Assembly (NCBI GenBank): GCA_900557645.1
Contig: USSZ01000014.1
Span: 1-27,513 of the forward strand
DNA from: an uncultured Eubacteriales bacterium
GTDB lineage: Bacteria > Bacillota > Clostridia > Christensenellales > UBA1242
Reading direction: 5' to 3'
DNA: 27,513 nucleotides
The translations under genes were made by a program, and so were the position numbers. Positions within the stretch are counted from its first letter, which is position 1, and every line of letters starts with the position of its first letter. The notes beneath the pieces are model-generated. The model ran no database searches. It saw only the letters and a program-made list of their open reading frames with translations, and was not told the DNA's origin. Shown piece after piece: positions 20,426 through 27,513 of this stretch.

Positions 20426-23104
20426 TTAATGCTTGCTTTCAATAATTGATTTAACATAAGGTAAAGGATTTATCTGAACCATTGTTCTTGATGTTGGCGA
20501 AGTAATTATAAACGCTTGACCAACACTTGCACTTACAATTCTATTTCTTTCCTCTTTATTAATACCACCCGAGTTCTTATACAATTCAATAAGGTCGTTA
20601 ACATCATTAGGTGCAAGCGAGAAAATAATTGAATATTGACAAGCATTAATAATCGCTGTTGATTGACGTTTAATTTCTTCTGAACCAACGAAGTCATTAA
20701 TATTTTGTGTAATAACAATCTGCATTCCACCATACTTACGAATACGTTTTGCCATTGATGTCATGAAGTTTAATGCGATTGGGAATTTAGGATTAATAAA
20801 CAAGTGAGCCTCATCTACAACAACAATAATTTTTCTATTTGTTTTGTGTAAATCATTATAATCCTTATTATTTATAACTTCACTTTCAATATATTTGAAA
20901 ACCAATAACATTTGTGCTGAAGTAAGCATATCATTATTCCCTGCAAACAATGATTGGAAGTTGAAGCAAACAAAGTTTTCATTTGTTTCAATAGATGTAG
21001 GTCCATTCCAAAGGTTTGAGTTTCTTCCACCCTTTGCAAATTTTCTAATATATGCTTCTGCAACACGTAAGTTATTTAATACATATTCTTCTTTTGCAGT
21101 TTGAAGTCTTTCTTGAAGTAATTTATATAAATCGTCAAATGTTGGATAATCTTCTGGTTTTAAATTTTTAAGTTCAGTATTTTCATTTATATTAAATCTA
21201 TTATAAAGATCAAGAACAAGTGAGTTAATCATTTCAAAAGCATCACTTGATATACCTTGCAAAATTGTCTTTAAAAATTGTTCAAGGAATTGAAGGTGCT
21301 GGTTAAACGAGTCATCAACTTTAACTTTTTTAACTTTAACCTTTTCTCCATCTTCGGTCTTAACATCTTCATCTTCTTCTTTATCAAGAGCACGGATAAC
21401 GTTGAAAGGATTAATAATTCCTTGCAAAGACGTTCCAACATCAATAAATTTTCCATGTAACTTATCACACAATGGAGCATATTCCTTTTCAGGGTCGACA
21501 ATGAATATTTTTGTATTATCAGCAGCAAAGTTTGCAAGCAATGTCTTTGTTGAGAATGACTTTCCTGATCCTGATTTACCAATAACCATCATATTTGAGT
21601 TAACTCTTTGTGCATCTCTTTTAAAGAAATCAATAAATACAGGATATTCGTTATCTCCAAGATAGAAACCTGTATCATCTTGAAGTTCTGAAGAAATGAA
21701 TGGAAACACTCCAGCAAGTGTATATGTAGGAATTCCTCTTTGTAATTCTTTAATATTATCACGCATAGAAATACCAGTGCTAATAAAAGCATCAATTTGT
21801 CGTGAGAATAATTCTGTGTATCTAAAGCCTTCTTGCTTCAATACTGACTTAACATCTTTTCTGGCAGAATCTTCACAAGTAATAAAAGTATTCACATCAT
21901 ACAATTGTTGGTTACTATTTTTAAGTTCTGCAAGTAAATTACGAAGTGTTTCAAGGTGTGTTTGGAGTTCAATTCTTGTTGAACTTTTACCAGTCTTATA
22001 TAATTTAGTTTCCATATCCATGATGGCTTTATCAATTTTTTTCTCTGATTCATACTTAGGTGCTTTTTTAAATTTCATAACAACTTTTGTTCGGTCGAGT
22101 AAGAAGAATGATGCACCCCATGCATTTCCTACCTGTAATGGATATTCTGTAATTGCATATGTTCTATAATTATTTCCATCAATGTTGTATTTTGCTGCAG
22201 AAAACTTTATTTTTTCTGGAATTGCCCAATCAACAAATTCTGAAAAAGGAACACTTTCAAGATCTCTTTCATTAAACTCTCTGTTATAATTTGCTCTTAA
22301 GAAAATTGCAAGTTCTGGACCTACAAGTCTTTTTGCTGTAACAGGTGTAAGTGATGTTGCAAGAGAAGATACCATTCCGTTTACAGTATTTTCAAGTGCT
22401 TCAATATCCTTTCCCATAACTACAAGATAGAAATAATCTTTGTATATTTTATCAGTTCTATTTTTATTTTCGATAAAAGAAACTCTTTCTTCAAAAATTG
22501 GTGCTCTAGCATCTATTTCTTCTTGTGTCATTTGATGCTCATATAATTGGTCAAGAAGTCTGTCATATTTTTTATTTTCATTATAAGCATAGTTATCAAG
22601 GACCATCGCTTTATTAATTTTTACAATCTCACAAACTTGATTTTCATCAAGTCTTCGAAGGGCATTACCAAAACCAACATCAATTACATTGTTTTGGCTA
22701 TATTCATTTAATAGGTCAAATAATATAGGTTTGATTTCAAGAACTTCAGCATAATAATTCCCATAGGAAATACATCTATCTTGATATATTGATTCAAAAG
22801 GAATAATATCTCTAATGTTTGCTTTTCCTTTCTTGGGTTTCTTTTCATATTTCTTTTTTTGCATAGAAAATCTTGCTAAATGTCCCATTGTAACATAAAA
22901 CCTATCACTATCTGCAATCTTAAAAAATAGTGATATTCCTAAAATAGCCCACACCAACGCTATCCAAATATGTCCAGGGAAATTTGATGCTGCAAGAACA
23001 ATTAAGATTGCTATTGCAATAATTGCAATAATAAGGTCTGTTCCTGTAACTCCCCTTACGAATTCAAGTTTAACTTTAGTTCTTCTTGGAATTATTCTGA
23101 CCAT
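20426..23104 (-). CDS. VirB4-type ATPase with fused N-terminal membrane segments
   Basis: This is an 892-residue VirB4/TraE-family ATPase, the motor that energises type IV secretion and conjugation machines at the inner membrane. Two membrane helices come first (about residues 23-38 and 43-62), resembling the small PrgI/VirB3 component fused to the front. The VirB4 N-terminal domain follows, then the P-loop domain with Walker A GKSGSGKS (509-516), Walker B IIVVVDEAH (759-767) and the ITQNINDF motif (798-805). An acidic/lysine-rich insert lies at about 574-597. All key residues are present. The start has GAGGT 5 nt upstream. It lies 87 nt before the giant lipoprotein gene on the same strand, with no terminator between, so the two are probably co-transcribed. 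No relaxase, VirD4, VirB6, lytic transglycosylase or integrase is in view, so an ordinary conjugative element is not supported here. Confidence 0.92.
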   Translation of the reverse strand: MVRIIPRRTKVKLEFVRGVTGTDLIIAIIAIAILIVLAASNFPGHIWIALVWAILGISLFFKIADSDRFYVTMGHLARFSMQKKKYEKKPKKGKANIRDIIPFESIYQDRCISYGNYYAEVLEIKPILFDLLNEYSQNNVIDVGFGNALRRLDENQVCEIVKINKAMVLDNYAYNENKKYDRLLDQLYEHQMTQEEIDARAPIFEERVSFIENKNRTDKIYKDYFYLVVMGKDIEALENTVNGMVSSLATSLTPVTAKRLVGPELAIFLRANYNREFNERDLESVPFSEFVDWAIPEKIKFSAAKYNIDGNNYRTYAITEYPLQVGNAWGASFFLLDRTKVVMKFKKAPKYESEKKIDKAIMDMETKLYKTGKSSTRIELQTHLETLRNLLAELKNSNQQLYDVNTFITCEDSARKDVKSVLKQEGFRYTELFSRQIDAFISTGISMRDNIKELQRGIPTYTLAGVFPFISSELQDDTGFYLGDNEYPVFIDFFKRDAQRVNSNMMVIGKSGSGKSFSTKTLLANFAADNTKIFIVDPEKEYAPLCDKLHGKFIDVGTSLQGIINPFNVIRALDKEEDEDVKTEDGEKVKVKKVKVDDSFNQHLQFLEQFLKTILQGISSDAFEMINSLVLDLYNRFNINENTELKNLKPEDYPTFDDLYKLLQERLQTAKEEYVLNNLRVAEAYIRKFAKGGRNSNLWNGPTSIETNENFVCFNFQSLFAGNNDMLTSAQMLLVFKYIESEVINNKDYNDLHKTNRKIIVVVDEAHLFINPKFPIALNFMTSMAKRIRKYGGMQIVITQNINDFVGSEEIKRQSTAIINACQYSIIFSLAPNDVNDLIELYKNSGGINKEERNRIVSASVGQAFIITSPTSRTMVQINPLPYVKSIIESKH

Positions 23105-23379
23105 TTTTACCTCGCTAATTTATTTTACTACAAAATATATCAAAAATACAAACGATTAAACGAGTTTTTACAATATTTTATCTTTTAGTAAAAATAAATT
23201 TATAGTCAAATATAATAAAATAAATTATATTTTATTAAAATACAAAAATATCTCGAGTGAAAATTTATTTGTCTAAATTTTTGTTTATAACTTAAATAAA
23301 CTCAATATTTCTTTATTTTACGGGTTAAAAAGTAACAAAAATAATATTTTAAATTAATAATTAATAAATAAAAAAATAA
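23105..23379. other. AT-rich gap upstream of the VirB4 gene
   Basis: This gap is very A/T-rich and holds no open frame that I would call a gene. It must contain the VirB4 promoter, but no pair of boxes stands out. A TTGACT occurs (minus strand, near 23205) without a good -10 box at normal spacing. AAACGA is repeated near 23150-23164. No DnaA-box cluster is seen. Confidence 0.4.
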
Positions 23380-23399
23380 AAAAGCATAAAAATGCTTTT
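23380..23399 (-). terminator. Intrinsic terminator of the PRC-barrel gene
   Basis: A perfect 8-bp stem (AAAAGCAT with ATGCTTTT, loop of 4) is followed on the minus strand by TTTATTTTTTTATTTATT. The gene's TAA stop overlaps the first bases of the stem. It insulates the VirB4-giant lipoprotein unit from the gene upstream of it. Confidence 0.75.
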
Positions 23400-24141
23400 A
23401 TTCACTGTAAAATATTAAAAAATTTAATTTATTATGCAATTTTGCCTTATTTATTACATTTTGAGTTATTTTTTCATATTTTCTTATGATTACTTCATGA
23501 TTATATCCAAATATATCAGTTTTAATTTCTTTACCTATTAATGAACTGGTATTCGCAAACAACCTTATAGGTTTTGTTGGATTTATAGCGTCATAGTTAA
23601 AGTTTTTATTTCCATTATTAATTTTGATTACATTATCACTATCAATTTTGTCAATTTGGTCTTCAATGTAAACAGTTGGCAATTTTTTACCATTAGTATG
23701 AAAGTTAGGTTTAACTTTTAAATTTGTTTTTTTACCATATACAATACAATCTCTGCCTACTTTACAAATATATCTTAATGGGATTTCACATTTATTTGTT
23801 ATAATCTTTTTTATATGAAATGACGACATTATAACATCTTTTACAACTCCAAGCATAAGACCATTTTTATCATAAACTGGTTTACCGATAGGATTAAGAG
23901 ATGTATTAATAACATTAATATCAAGCACATTTACACTTTCTATCACTATACAATCTTCACCCGTTGCTTTTATATCATTCTTAAACAACATAAATGTATT
24001 TTCACTTTCTTCGTCAACCACAATAAAACCTTCACACATTGTGAAATTTTCATTATATACTATATCAAGAATATATCCTATTCTTTCCCCTTCTCTTAAA
24101 GAAATAACTTTTTTTGAAATAAAATCACTTATCTTTTCCAT
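23398..24141 (-). CDS. PRC-barrel domain protein
   Basis: This 247-residue cytosolic-looking protein has no signal peptide. Residues 1-75 follow the PRC-barrel pattern (ISKKVISLREGERIGYILDI), and a second barrel-like unit covers about 78-130 (IGKPVYDKNGLMLGVVKDV). PRC barrels are small beta-barrels found in RNA-processing and envelope-associated proteins of Firmicutes. A polar linker (about 140-190) leads to a C-terminal block reading IGKEIKTDIFGYNHEVIIRK and ending in KAKLHNKLNFLIFYS, a module seen in similar clostridial proteins. No ribosome binding site is visible before the ATG. The only other in-frame possibility would shorten the conserved first barrel, so 24141 is kept. It is divergent from the DUF1858 gene. 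The exact role is unknown. Confidence 0.8.
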   Translation of the reverse strand: MEKISDFISKKVISLREGERIGYILDIVYNENFTMCEGFIVVDEESENTFMLFKNDIKATGEDCIVIESVNVLDINVINTSLNPIGKPVYDKNGLMLGVVKDVIMSSFHIKKIITNKCEIPLRYICKVGRDCIVYGKKTNLKVKPNFHTNGKKLPTVYIEDQIDKIDSDNVIKINNGNKNFNYDAINPTKPIRLFANTSSLIGKEIKTDIFGYNHEVIIRKYEKITQNVINKAKLHNKLNFLIFYSE

Positions 24142-24176
24142 GGTATAAATCTATGCTTAATGTCGTAGTAAATACC

Positions 24177-24208
24177 AATATAACAAAATTAGACATTATT
24201 TTTCTAAT
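24177..24208 (-). promoter_or_regulatory. Weak promoter with overlapping inverted repeat before the PRC-barrel gene
   Basis: On the minus strand TAGAAA (24206-24201), an 18-nt spacer and TATATT (24182-24177) make a modest promoter. An inverted repeat, ATTAGA (24188-24193) with TCTAAT (24203-24208), overlaps the -35 box and spacer, a position typical of operators. Both signals are short and AT-rich. Confidence 0.3.
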
Positions 24209-24243
24209 TTTTCAACTTTTAATCAGTTTTTCATATATATTTT

Positions 24244-24272
24244 TTGACTTTTGATTAAATTAATGCTATCAT
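24244..24272 (+). promoter_or_regulatory. Promoter of the DUF1858 gene
   Basis: TTGACT (24244-24249), a 17-nt spacer and TATCAT (24267-24272) each differ from consensus by one base. The predicted start near 24279 gives a leader of about 20 nt before the ATG. Confidence 0.7.
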
Positions 24273-24298
24273 TTTGGTATTAATTTATAGGAGTAAGA

Positions 24299-24544
24299 AT
24301 GAAAACAGAAAATAAAATAACAAAAGATATGATTATTGATGACGTTATTAGACTTGATGAAAGGCTTGGTGAAGTTTTTATGGGATTTGGTATGCACTGT
24401 ATATTTTGTCATTTAGGACTTGAAGAGACTGTCGCAGAAACCGCAAATGTTCATGAAGTCGATGTTGATTTTTTAGTTAAAAAATTAAATGAAGTCTATA
24501 ATCAATATCATAAAGATGAAAAAGATAAGAAAAATATAAAATAA
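24299..24544 (+). CDS. DUF1858 redox-disulfide domain protein
   Basis: This small protein of 81 residues is almost entirely one DUF1858 domain. The family is named for an association with hybrid-cluster proteins and a proposed redox-active disulfide. The signature GMHCIFCHLGLEETVAETA spans about residues 31-49, with the CxxC pair at Cys34 and Cys37. The start has an AGGAG site 6 nt upstream and a clear promoter. The family often binds or senses metals or redox state in anaerobes, but a specific reaction is not established. It stands alone between the divergent PRC-barrel gene and the convergent hflX, so context says little. A charged Lys/Asp tail (KDEKDKKNIK) ends it. Confidence 0.88.
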   Translation: MKTENKITKDMIIDDVIRLDERLGEVFMGFGMHCIFCHLGLEETVAETANVHEVDVDFLVKKLNEVYNQYHKDEKDKKNIK

Positions 24545-24567
24545 AGTTGACAAATATTAAATTGAAC

Positions 24568-24606
24568 AAAAAAGGGAACTTTACAAAAATTGTAAAGTTC
24601 CTTTTT
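24568..24606. terminator. Bidirectional terminator between the DUF1858 gene and hflX
   Basis: A 13-bp stem (24574-24586 with 24590-24602, loop AAA, one G-T pair) is flanked by AAAAAA on the left and TTTTT on the right. This gives a hairpin plus U-tract on either strand. The two genes converge here, 94 nt apart. Confidence 0.88.
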
Positions 24607-24638
24607 AATTAGTTTCAAAAATATTTTATTAATATTTA

Positions 24639-25757
24639 TCATTTTTCAAGAATATTTAATTTTTCTTTAATTTTAGTTATTAAAATTTCTATTCCACGTT
24701 TATCTTTTGCTGATATTAGCACTTCATTTTCTTTTAATAATATTGGTTTTGTTATTAAATCTGCTTTATTATATACAACTATTCTATTTTGTGTTGCACC
24801 AAGTTCATCTAATAAATCATTAGTAATTTTCATATTAACTTCATACTCTTTCTTTCCACCATCTTCTTTATCAAGAGATATATCGACTACATGCAACAAT
24901 AAATCAGCATCAACAGCCTCTTCAAGAGTAGATGAAAAAGCATCTACAAGTTGATGTGGCAAATCGCTTATAAAACCAACAGTATCTGTAATTATCGCAT
25001 ATTTACCATCACCTAAATAAAATTTTCTTGATGTAGTGTCAAGTGTTGCAAAAAACTTATCATCTGCATAAATATTCTCTTTAACTAAACTATTTAAAAG
25101 TGAAGATTTCCCAACATTTGTATAACCAACAAGAGCAATTTTAGGAATAGATGAATTCAATCGTTCTTTTCTTGTAGACTGTCTCTGAACTTTAATTTTT
25201 TCAATTTGTTTTTCTAAACTTTCCATTTCTTTTTCAAGAACACGTCTATTCAATTCTAGTTTAGTTTCTCCAGGTCCACGCATACCAACACCGGCACTAC
25301 CAAAACGACCACTGGTCCCCTGAATTTGAGATAATCTTGGTAAAATATATTTATCTTGTGCAAGTTTAACTTGCAACTTTGCTTCTCTTGACTTCGCACC
25401 TTTTGCAAAGATATCAATTATAAGTCCTACCCTATCAATTACCTTAACACCAAACTCACTTGCAAGATTTTTCATTTGCGAACCTGTTAAAGGATAATCA
25501 ATTACTACAACATCTATAATTTCTTCACAATTTGATATATACTCTTTTATTTCTTTTACTTTGCCACTGCCAATAACTGTAGATTTATTAAAATCCTTAA
25601 TTATTTGATAAAAATTCTTAACAATATTTAAATCAGCAGAAAAACACAGACGATTTATCTCGTCTGTTTTTCGTGCTAAACTATCATCTTTTTTAGTGCA
25701 TACAGATATAATTATTGCATTTTCTTGTATTTTCTTTATTTCTGTAATTTTCCCCAT
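24639..25757 (-). CDS. hflX: GTPase HflX (ribosome-splitting factor)
   Basis: HflX is a translational GTPase that binds the 50S subunit and splits stalled or hibernating ribosomes under stress. At 372 residues it has the normal core length. The N-terminal domain carries the GSGKVKEI nucleotide-interaction region (about 63-70). The glycine-rich linker GRFGSAGVGMRGPGETKLE is near 150-168, followed by a coiled coil (about 170-195). The G domain shows G1 GYTNVGKSS, G2 TLDTT, G3 DTVGF, G4 NKAD and G5 SAK. The start at 25757 has no ribosome binding site; a promoter places the likely transcription start on the ATG itself (separate entry). It lies 39 nt after the small lipoprotein gene on the same strand. 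Confidence 0.96.
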   Translation of the reverse strand: MGKITEIKKIQENAIIISVCTKKDDSLARKTDEINRLCFSADLNIVKNFYQIIKDFNKSTVIGSGKVKEIKEYISNCEEIIDVVVIDYPLTGSQMKNLASEFGVKVIDRVGLIIDIFAKGAKSREAKLQVKLAQDKYILPRLSQIQGTSGRFGSAGVGMRGPGETKLELNRRVLEKEMESLEKQIEKIKVQRQSTRKERLNSSIPKIALVGYTNVGKSSLLNSLVKENIYADDKFFATLDTTSRKFYLGDGKYAIITDTVGFISDLPHQLVDAFSSTLEEAVDADLLLHVVDISLDKEDGGKKEYEVNMKITNDLLDELGATQNRIVVYNKADLITKPILLKENEVLISAKDKRGIEILITKIKEKLNILEK

Positions 25758-25763
25758 ACATAT

Positions 25764-25792
25764 AGTATAATGTTTTATTCTTATAAAAGCAA
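25764..25792 (-). promoter_or_regulatory. Promoter of hflX, probably giving leaderless mRNA
   Basis: On the minus strand TTGCTT (25792-25787), a 17-nt spacer and TATACT (25769-25764) match a sigma-A promoter. The A of the hflX ATG is 7 nt after the -10 box, where transcription normally starts. Confidence 0.55.
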
Positions 25793-25796
25793 GTAT

Positions 25797-26462
25797 TTAA
25801 TTAGTTATTTCATCATTGCCATCTTCAACGCTGATAACTACTTCATAATCATTTCCATCTTGAGTTACTATATTAAAATACCAAAACAATTTATCAAAAT
25901 TTCCATCTTGTCTTGTCAAAATTTTAAGATAACATTCGCCTGGGAAGTTACTTGAATTAATAATTTCTTCAATATCTTTAGATAATGTTTGACTTGCAAT
26001 ATCAATGGCTTTGTTATAATCAACCTCAAAATCTTTGCTAATATTAGAATAATCAATTTTATAATCTTGATAAGAAAGACTAATATTATCATCTTCTTTA
26101 AGTGCATATCCTAAATCTGCCATATAAGAACCATTTACTGGATTATAATACATAGTGAGAGTGTTTTCTTGATCATTAATAATAATTTTTACTTGCAACT
26201 CATCATTATCAAAAACTTGATTAAAATTTACAACAAATAAAGAAAAATCACAATTAGACTGATGTATGCCATCAATAATATAAGGATTTTCTCTTTGACC
26301 AATGCTTATAGATGATTTTACATTTTCGTTATTCTTATCAATACCTTGATAATATATTTTTGTTATTTCACTGAAATTATCTTTAAGTTCACTTTTCCCT
26401 TGACAGCCAAAAAATAATAATGGACATATTAATATAATTGCAAATAATCCTAATTTTTTCAT
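25797..26462 (-). CDS. Small lipoprotein of unknown function
   Basis: The family is not recognised. The protein is 221 residues with a signal peptide MKKLGLFAIILICPLLFFGC, in which Cys20 should be lipidated. The mature part is acidic and rich in Asn and Asp, with mostly beta-like segments. The region from about 150 on (DYNKAIDIASQTL, then FWYFNIVTQDGNDYEVVISV) is reminiscent of a PepSY-type fold, but this is only a resemblance of pattern. The start has a GAGGTGAAAA ribosome binding site. It is divergent from the aldolase gene and 39 nt upstream of hflX. I see no terminator between it and hflX, so some read-through is possible. Confidence 0.75.
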   Translation of the reverse strand: MKKLGLFAIILICPLLFFGCQGKSELKDNFSEITKIYYQGIDKNNENVKSSISIGQRENPYIIDGIHQSNCDFSLFVVNFNQVFDNDELQVKIIINDQENTLTMYYNPVNGSYMADLGYALKEDDNISLSYQDYKIDYSNISKDFEVDYNKAIDIASQTLSKDIEEIINSSNFPGECYLKILTRQDGNFDKLFWYFNIVTQDGNDYEVVISVEDGNDEITN

Positions 26463-26488
26463 TTTTCACCTCAATACTAACAATATGT

Positions 26489-26516
26489 TTGCTTAAAATA
26501 AAAAATGTGTTAAAAT
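26489..26516 (+). promoter_or_regulatory. Candidate promoter of the aldolase gene
   Basis: TTGCTT (26489-26494), a 16-nt spacer and TAAAAT (26511-26516) lie 17 nt before the ATG. The match is moderate. Confidence 0.45.
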
Positions 26517-26533
26517 TAAAATAGGAGAAAAAA

Positions 26534-26718
26534 ATGAAAAATAATTTAAAATATTACATAATTAAAGCACTAAATGAAGGCTTTGCTTTAGGCGCTATTA
26601 ACTTTAACAATATGGAAACATTACAAGGAATTGTAAATGCTTGCATGAAAGAAAATTCGCCTGCAATTATTTCTGTAAGTGAAGGTGCATTAAATTATAT
26701 GGGAGATAATTATGTAAT
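26534..26718 (+). CDS. fba: Fructose-bisphosphate aldolase class II (5' fragment)
   Basis: Class II aldolase is a zinc enzyme of glycolysis that splits fructose 1,6-bisphosphate into dihydroxyacetone phosphate and glyceraldehyde 3-phosphate. Only the first ~62 residues are present: a leader helix, then GFALGAINFNNMETLQGIVNA and ENSPAIISVSEGALNYMGDNYV, matching the first strands of the barrel. The usual length is 285-310 residues. The start has an AGGAG site 7 nt upstream. After NYV the frame turns into unrelated sequence and stops at 26779. There the DNA is the opposite strand of a Bacteroidetes-like gene. The truncation is therefore most likely an assembly join, not a real pseudogene. A tagatose-bisphosphate aldolase of the same family cannot be excluded from this fragment. 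Confidence 0.85.
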
Positions 26719-26725
26719 TTGGGAC
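26715..26725. other. Probable chimeric join, Firmicutes-like to Bacteroidetes-like DNA
   Basis: The aldolase reading ends and a Bacteroidetes-like gene on the other strand begins within a few bases here. To the right, GC rises, ribosome binding sites vanish and an outer-membrane protein appears, which a Gram-positive cell would not have. Confidence 0.8.
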
Positions 26726-26921
26726 AAATGTTTTCAACTGCCCATAGTAAGGTATTGGCATAGATTTTCTCGTCGCTGAGCCCGTTGAAAGCCGTGAATC
26801 CGTTTATGACACATTTGTCACCCTCCATATTGACGGGATAGGTCTTTCCTGTTTCTGTGAAAGTCTGTGCAGAAGAGGGGAAGAAGCAGCACATGAGAAT
26901 GAGTAGATAAATGTATTTCAT
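26718..26921 (-). CDS. Sec-exported protein, N-terminal fragment (Bacteroidetes-like)
   Basis: The protein starts MKYIYLLILMCCFFPSSAQ, a signal peptide with cleavage after SSA, common in Bacteroidetes periplasmic proteins. The mature part reads TFTETGKTYPVNMEGDKCVING and YANTLLWAVENICPK before the join. About 68 residues are real; the following residues come from the reverse strand of the aldolase gene. The family is not identified. There is no Shine-Dalgarno sequence, as usual in Bacteroidetes. It follows the beta-barrel gene on the same strand after a strong terminator. Confidence 0.65.
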
Positions 26922-26936
26922 ATACTATGTATAATT

Positions 26937-26981
26937 AAAAAACAACGTTTATTACCTGTAATATCCAGATAATAAACGTTG
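26937..26981 (-). terminator. Intrinsic terminator after the beta-barrel gene
   Basis: A perfect 11-bp inverted repeat (26943-26953 with 26971-26981, loop of 17) is followed on the minus strand by TTTTTT (26942-26937). Confidence 0.85.
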
Positions 26982-27004
26982 CGAAAATGAATGTTTAAGA
27001 TTTA

Positions 27005-27513
27005 TTAGAATGCAACTCCCAGACGGATCATAAAGTTGCTTGTTTTGAAGCCATTAGAATCAGAGAATGCATCGATGAAACCACGCTGGTAGCAGAAGTC
27101 CAGGTTGACTAAAAACCTACACCGGCATTCAGACCAACATCGTATGCGTTATAGTCAACTGAAGCATAATCTGCGAAATCGCCCCAGCTGATGCTTTCTC
27201 CGCTTTCTTTCATTTTGCTTGAGAAGTCATAGCTTACATAGAATCCCAAATGTGGATCGATCTTGATGTCATCGGCTACTCCGATTTTCCATCTGAAGGT
27301 GATAGGTGAATATTGTACATTGTGAGCGATGCACTTTGTTTCTTCCACTTTGAAACCACGTGATCCGAGTCTCAGGTTCATGCCCCAGTATCCTCCTGCA
27401 TCACCTATAGGCTTGTTAAATTCAATGTTGAAGTTATAGCCCATTTTAGAATCTAATCCTTCTGCACCGTCGCCGGCGAAGTTCATCATATTCATACCGA
27501 CACGGATAAGCCA
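27005..27513 (-). CDS. Outer-membrane beta-barrel protein, C-terminal part with a one-base frameshift
   Basis: The 5' end is off the window. The first frame reads from WLIRVGMNMMNFAGDG to NAGVGF and stops at 27109. Moving one base in the T run (minus strand, 27115-27111) continues it as LVNLDFCYQRGFIDAFSDSNGF and on to MIRLGVAF, stopping at 27005. Alternating beta strands with aromatic residues and a terminal Phe are classic for small outer-membrane barrels inserted by BamA. Restoring one T gives a continuous protein of about 169 residues in view, so a homopolymer error or recent mutation is likely. It belongs to the Bacteroidetes-like tail. Ligand and role are unknown. Confidence 0.75.

Noticed and set aside
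23105..23379. Replication origin in the AT-rich gap
   Set aside because: No DnaA-box cluster and no dnaA/dnaN neighbours; the AT-richness matches other gaps of this genome.
20426..24141. Integrative conjugative element
   Set aside because: There is no integrase, relaxase, coupling protein or attachment repeats, and the unit is flanked by housekeeping genes.
26534..26779. A complete 81-residue gene
   Set aside because: Residues 1-62 are aldolase and the rest is antisense of another organism's gene, so the stop at 26779 is accidental.

Overview
The window reads as a metagenomic contig stitched from three sources. The middle (about 2,050 to 26,720) is a low-GC, Firmicutes/Clostridia-like gut bacterium: A/T-ending codons, strong AGGAG-type ribosome binding sites, consensus sigma-A promoters, lipoproteins, a DUF1858 protein and a class II aldolase start. 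The left end (1 to about 2,050) has clearly higher GC and reads like Lachnospiraceae: rpsG, rpsL and the 3' quarter of rpoC. The right end (about 26,720 to 27,513) reads like Bacteroidetes: a Sec-exported protein and an outer-membrane beta-barrel. Both joins run through coding sequence, which suggests assembly chimerism rather than biology. I cannot prove this without reads.

Layout. Minus strand: rpsG (partial), rpsL with its own consensus promoter and a stem-loop, rpoC (mosaic), rpoB. rpoBC of the main organism has its own perfect promoter (TTGACA-N17-TATAAT) and a leader of about 200 nt carrying a terminator-like hairpin. The rplJ/rplL genes that usually precede rpoB are not there. Next comes a gene for a 3,811-residue lipoprotein built of Ig-like and three GLUG beta-helix modules. 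Upstream of it, and very probably in the same transcript, is an 892-residue VirB4-type ATPase with two fused N-terminal membrane segments. Terminators flank this pair, and no relaxase, coupling protein or other conjugation gene is visible.

After that come a PRC-barrel protein (minus), a small DUF1858 CxxC protein (plus), hflX (minus, possibly leaderless), a small lipoprotein (minus) and the first 62 codons of fructose-bisphosphate aldolase (plus), cut by the second join. The Bacteroidetes tail has a truncated exported protein and a beta-barrel gene with a one-base frameshift.

The most interesting biology is the two-gene VirB4-giant lipoprotein unit, a candidate dedicated surface or secretion system outside a conjugative element. 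Second is the RpoB rifampicin-pocket variant (Gln at E. coli position 526), then the rpoBC leader hairpin. The left half of rpoC and the last 800 bases should not be used to infer anything about the main organism.
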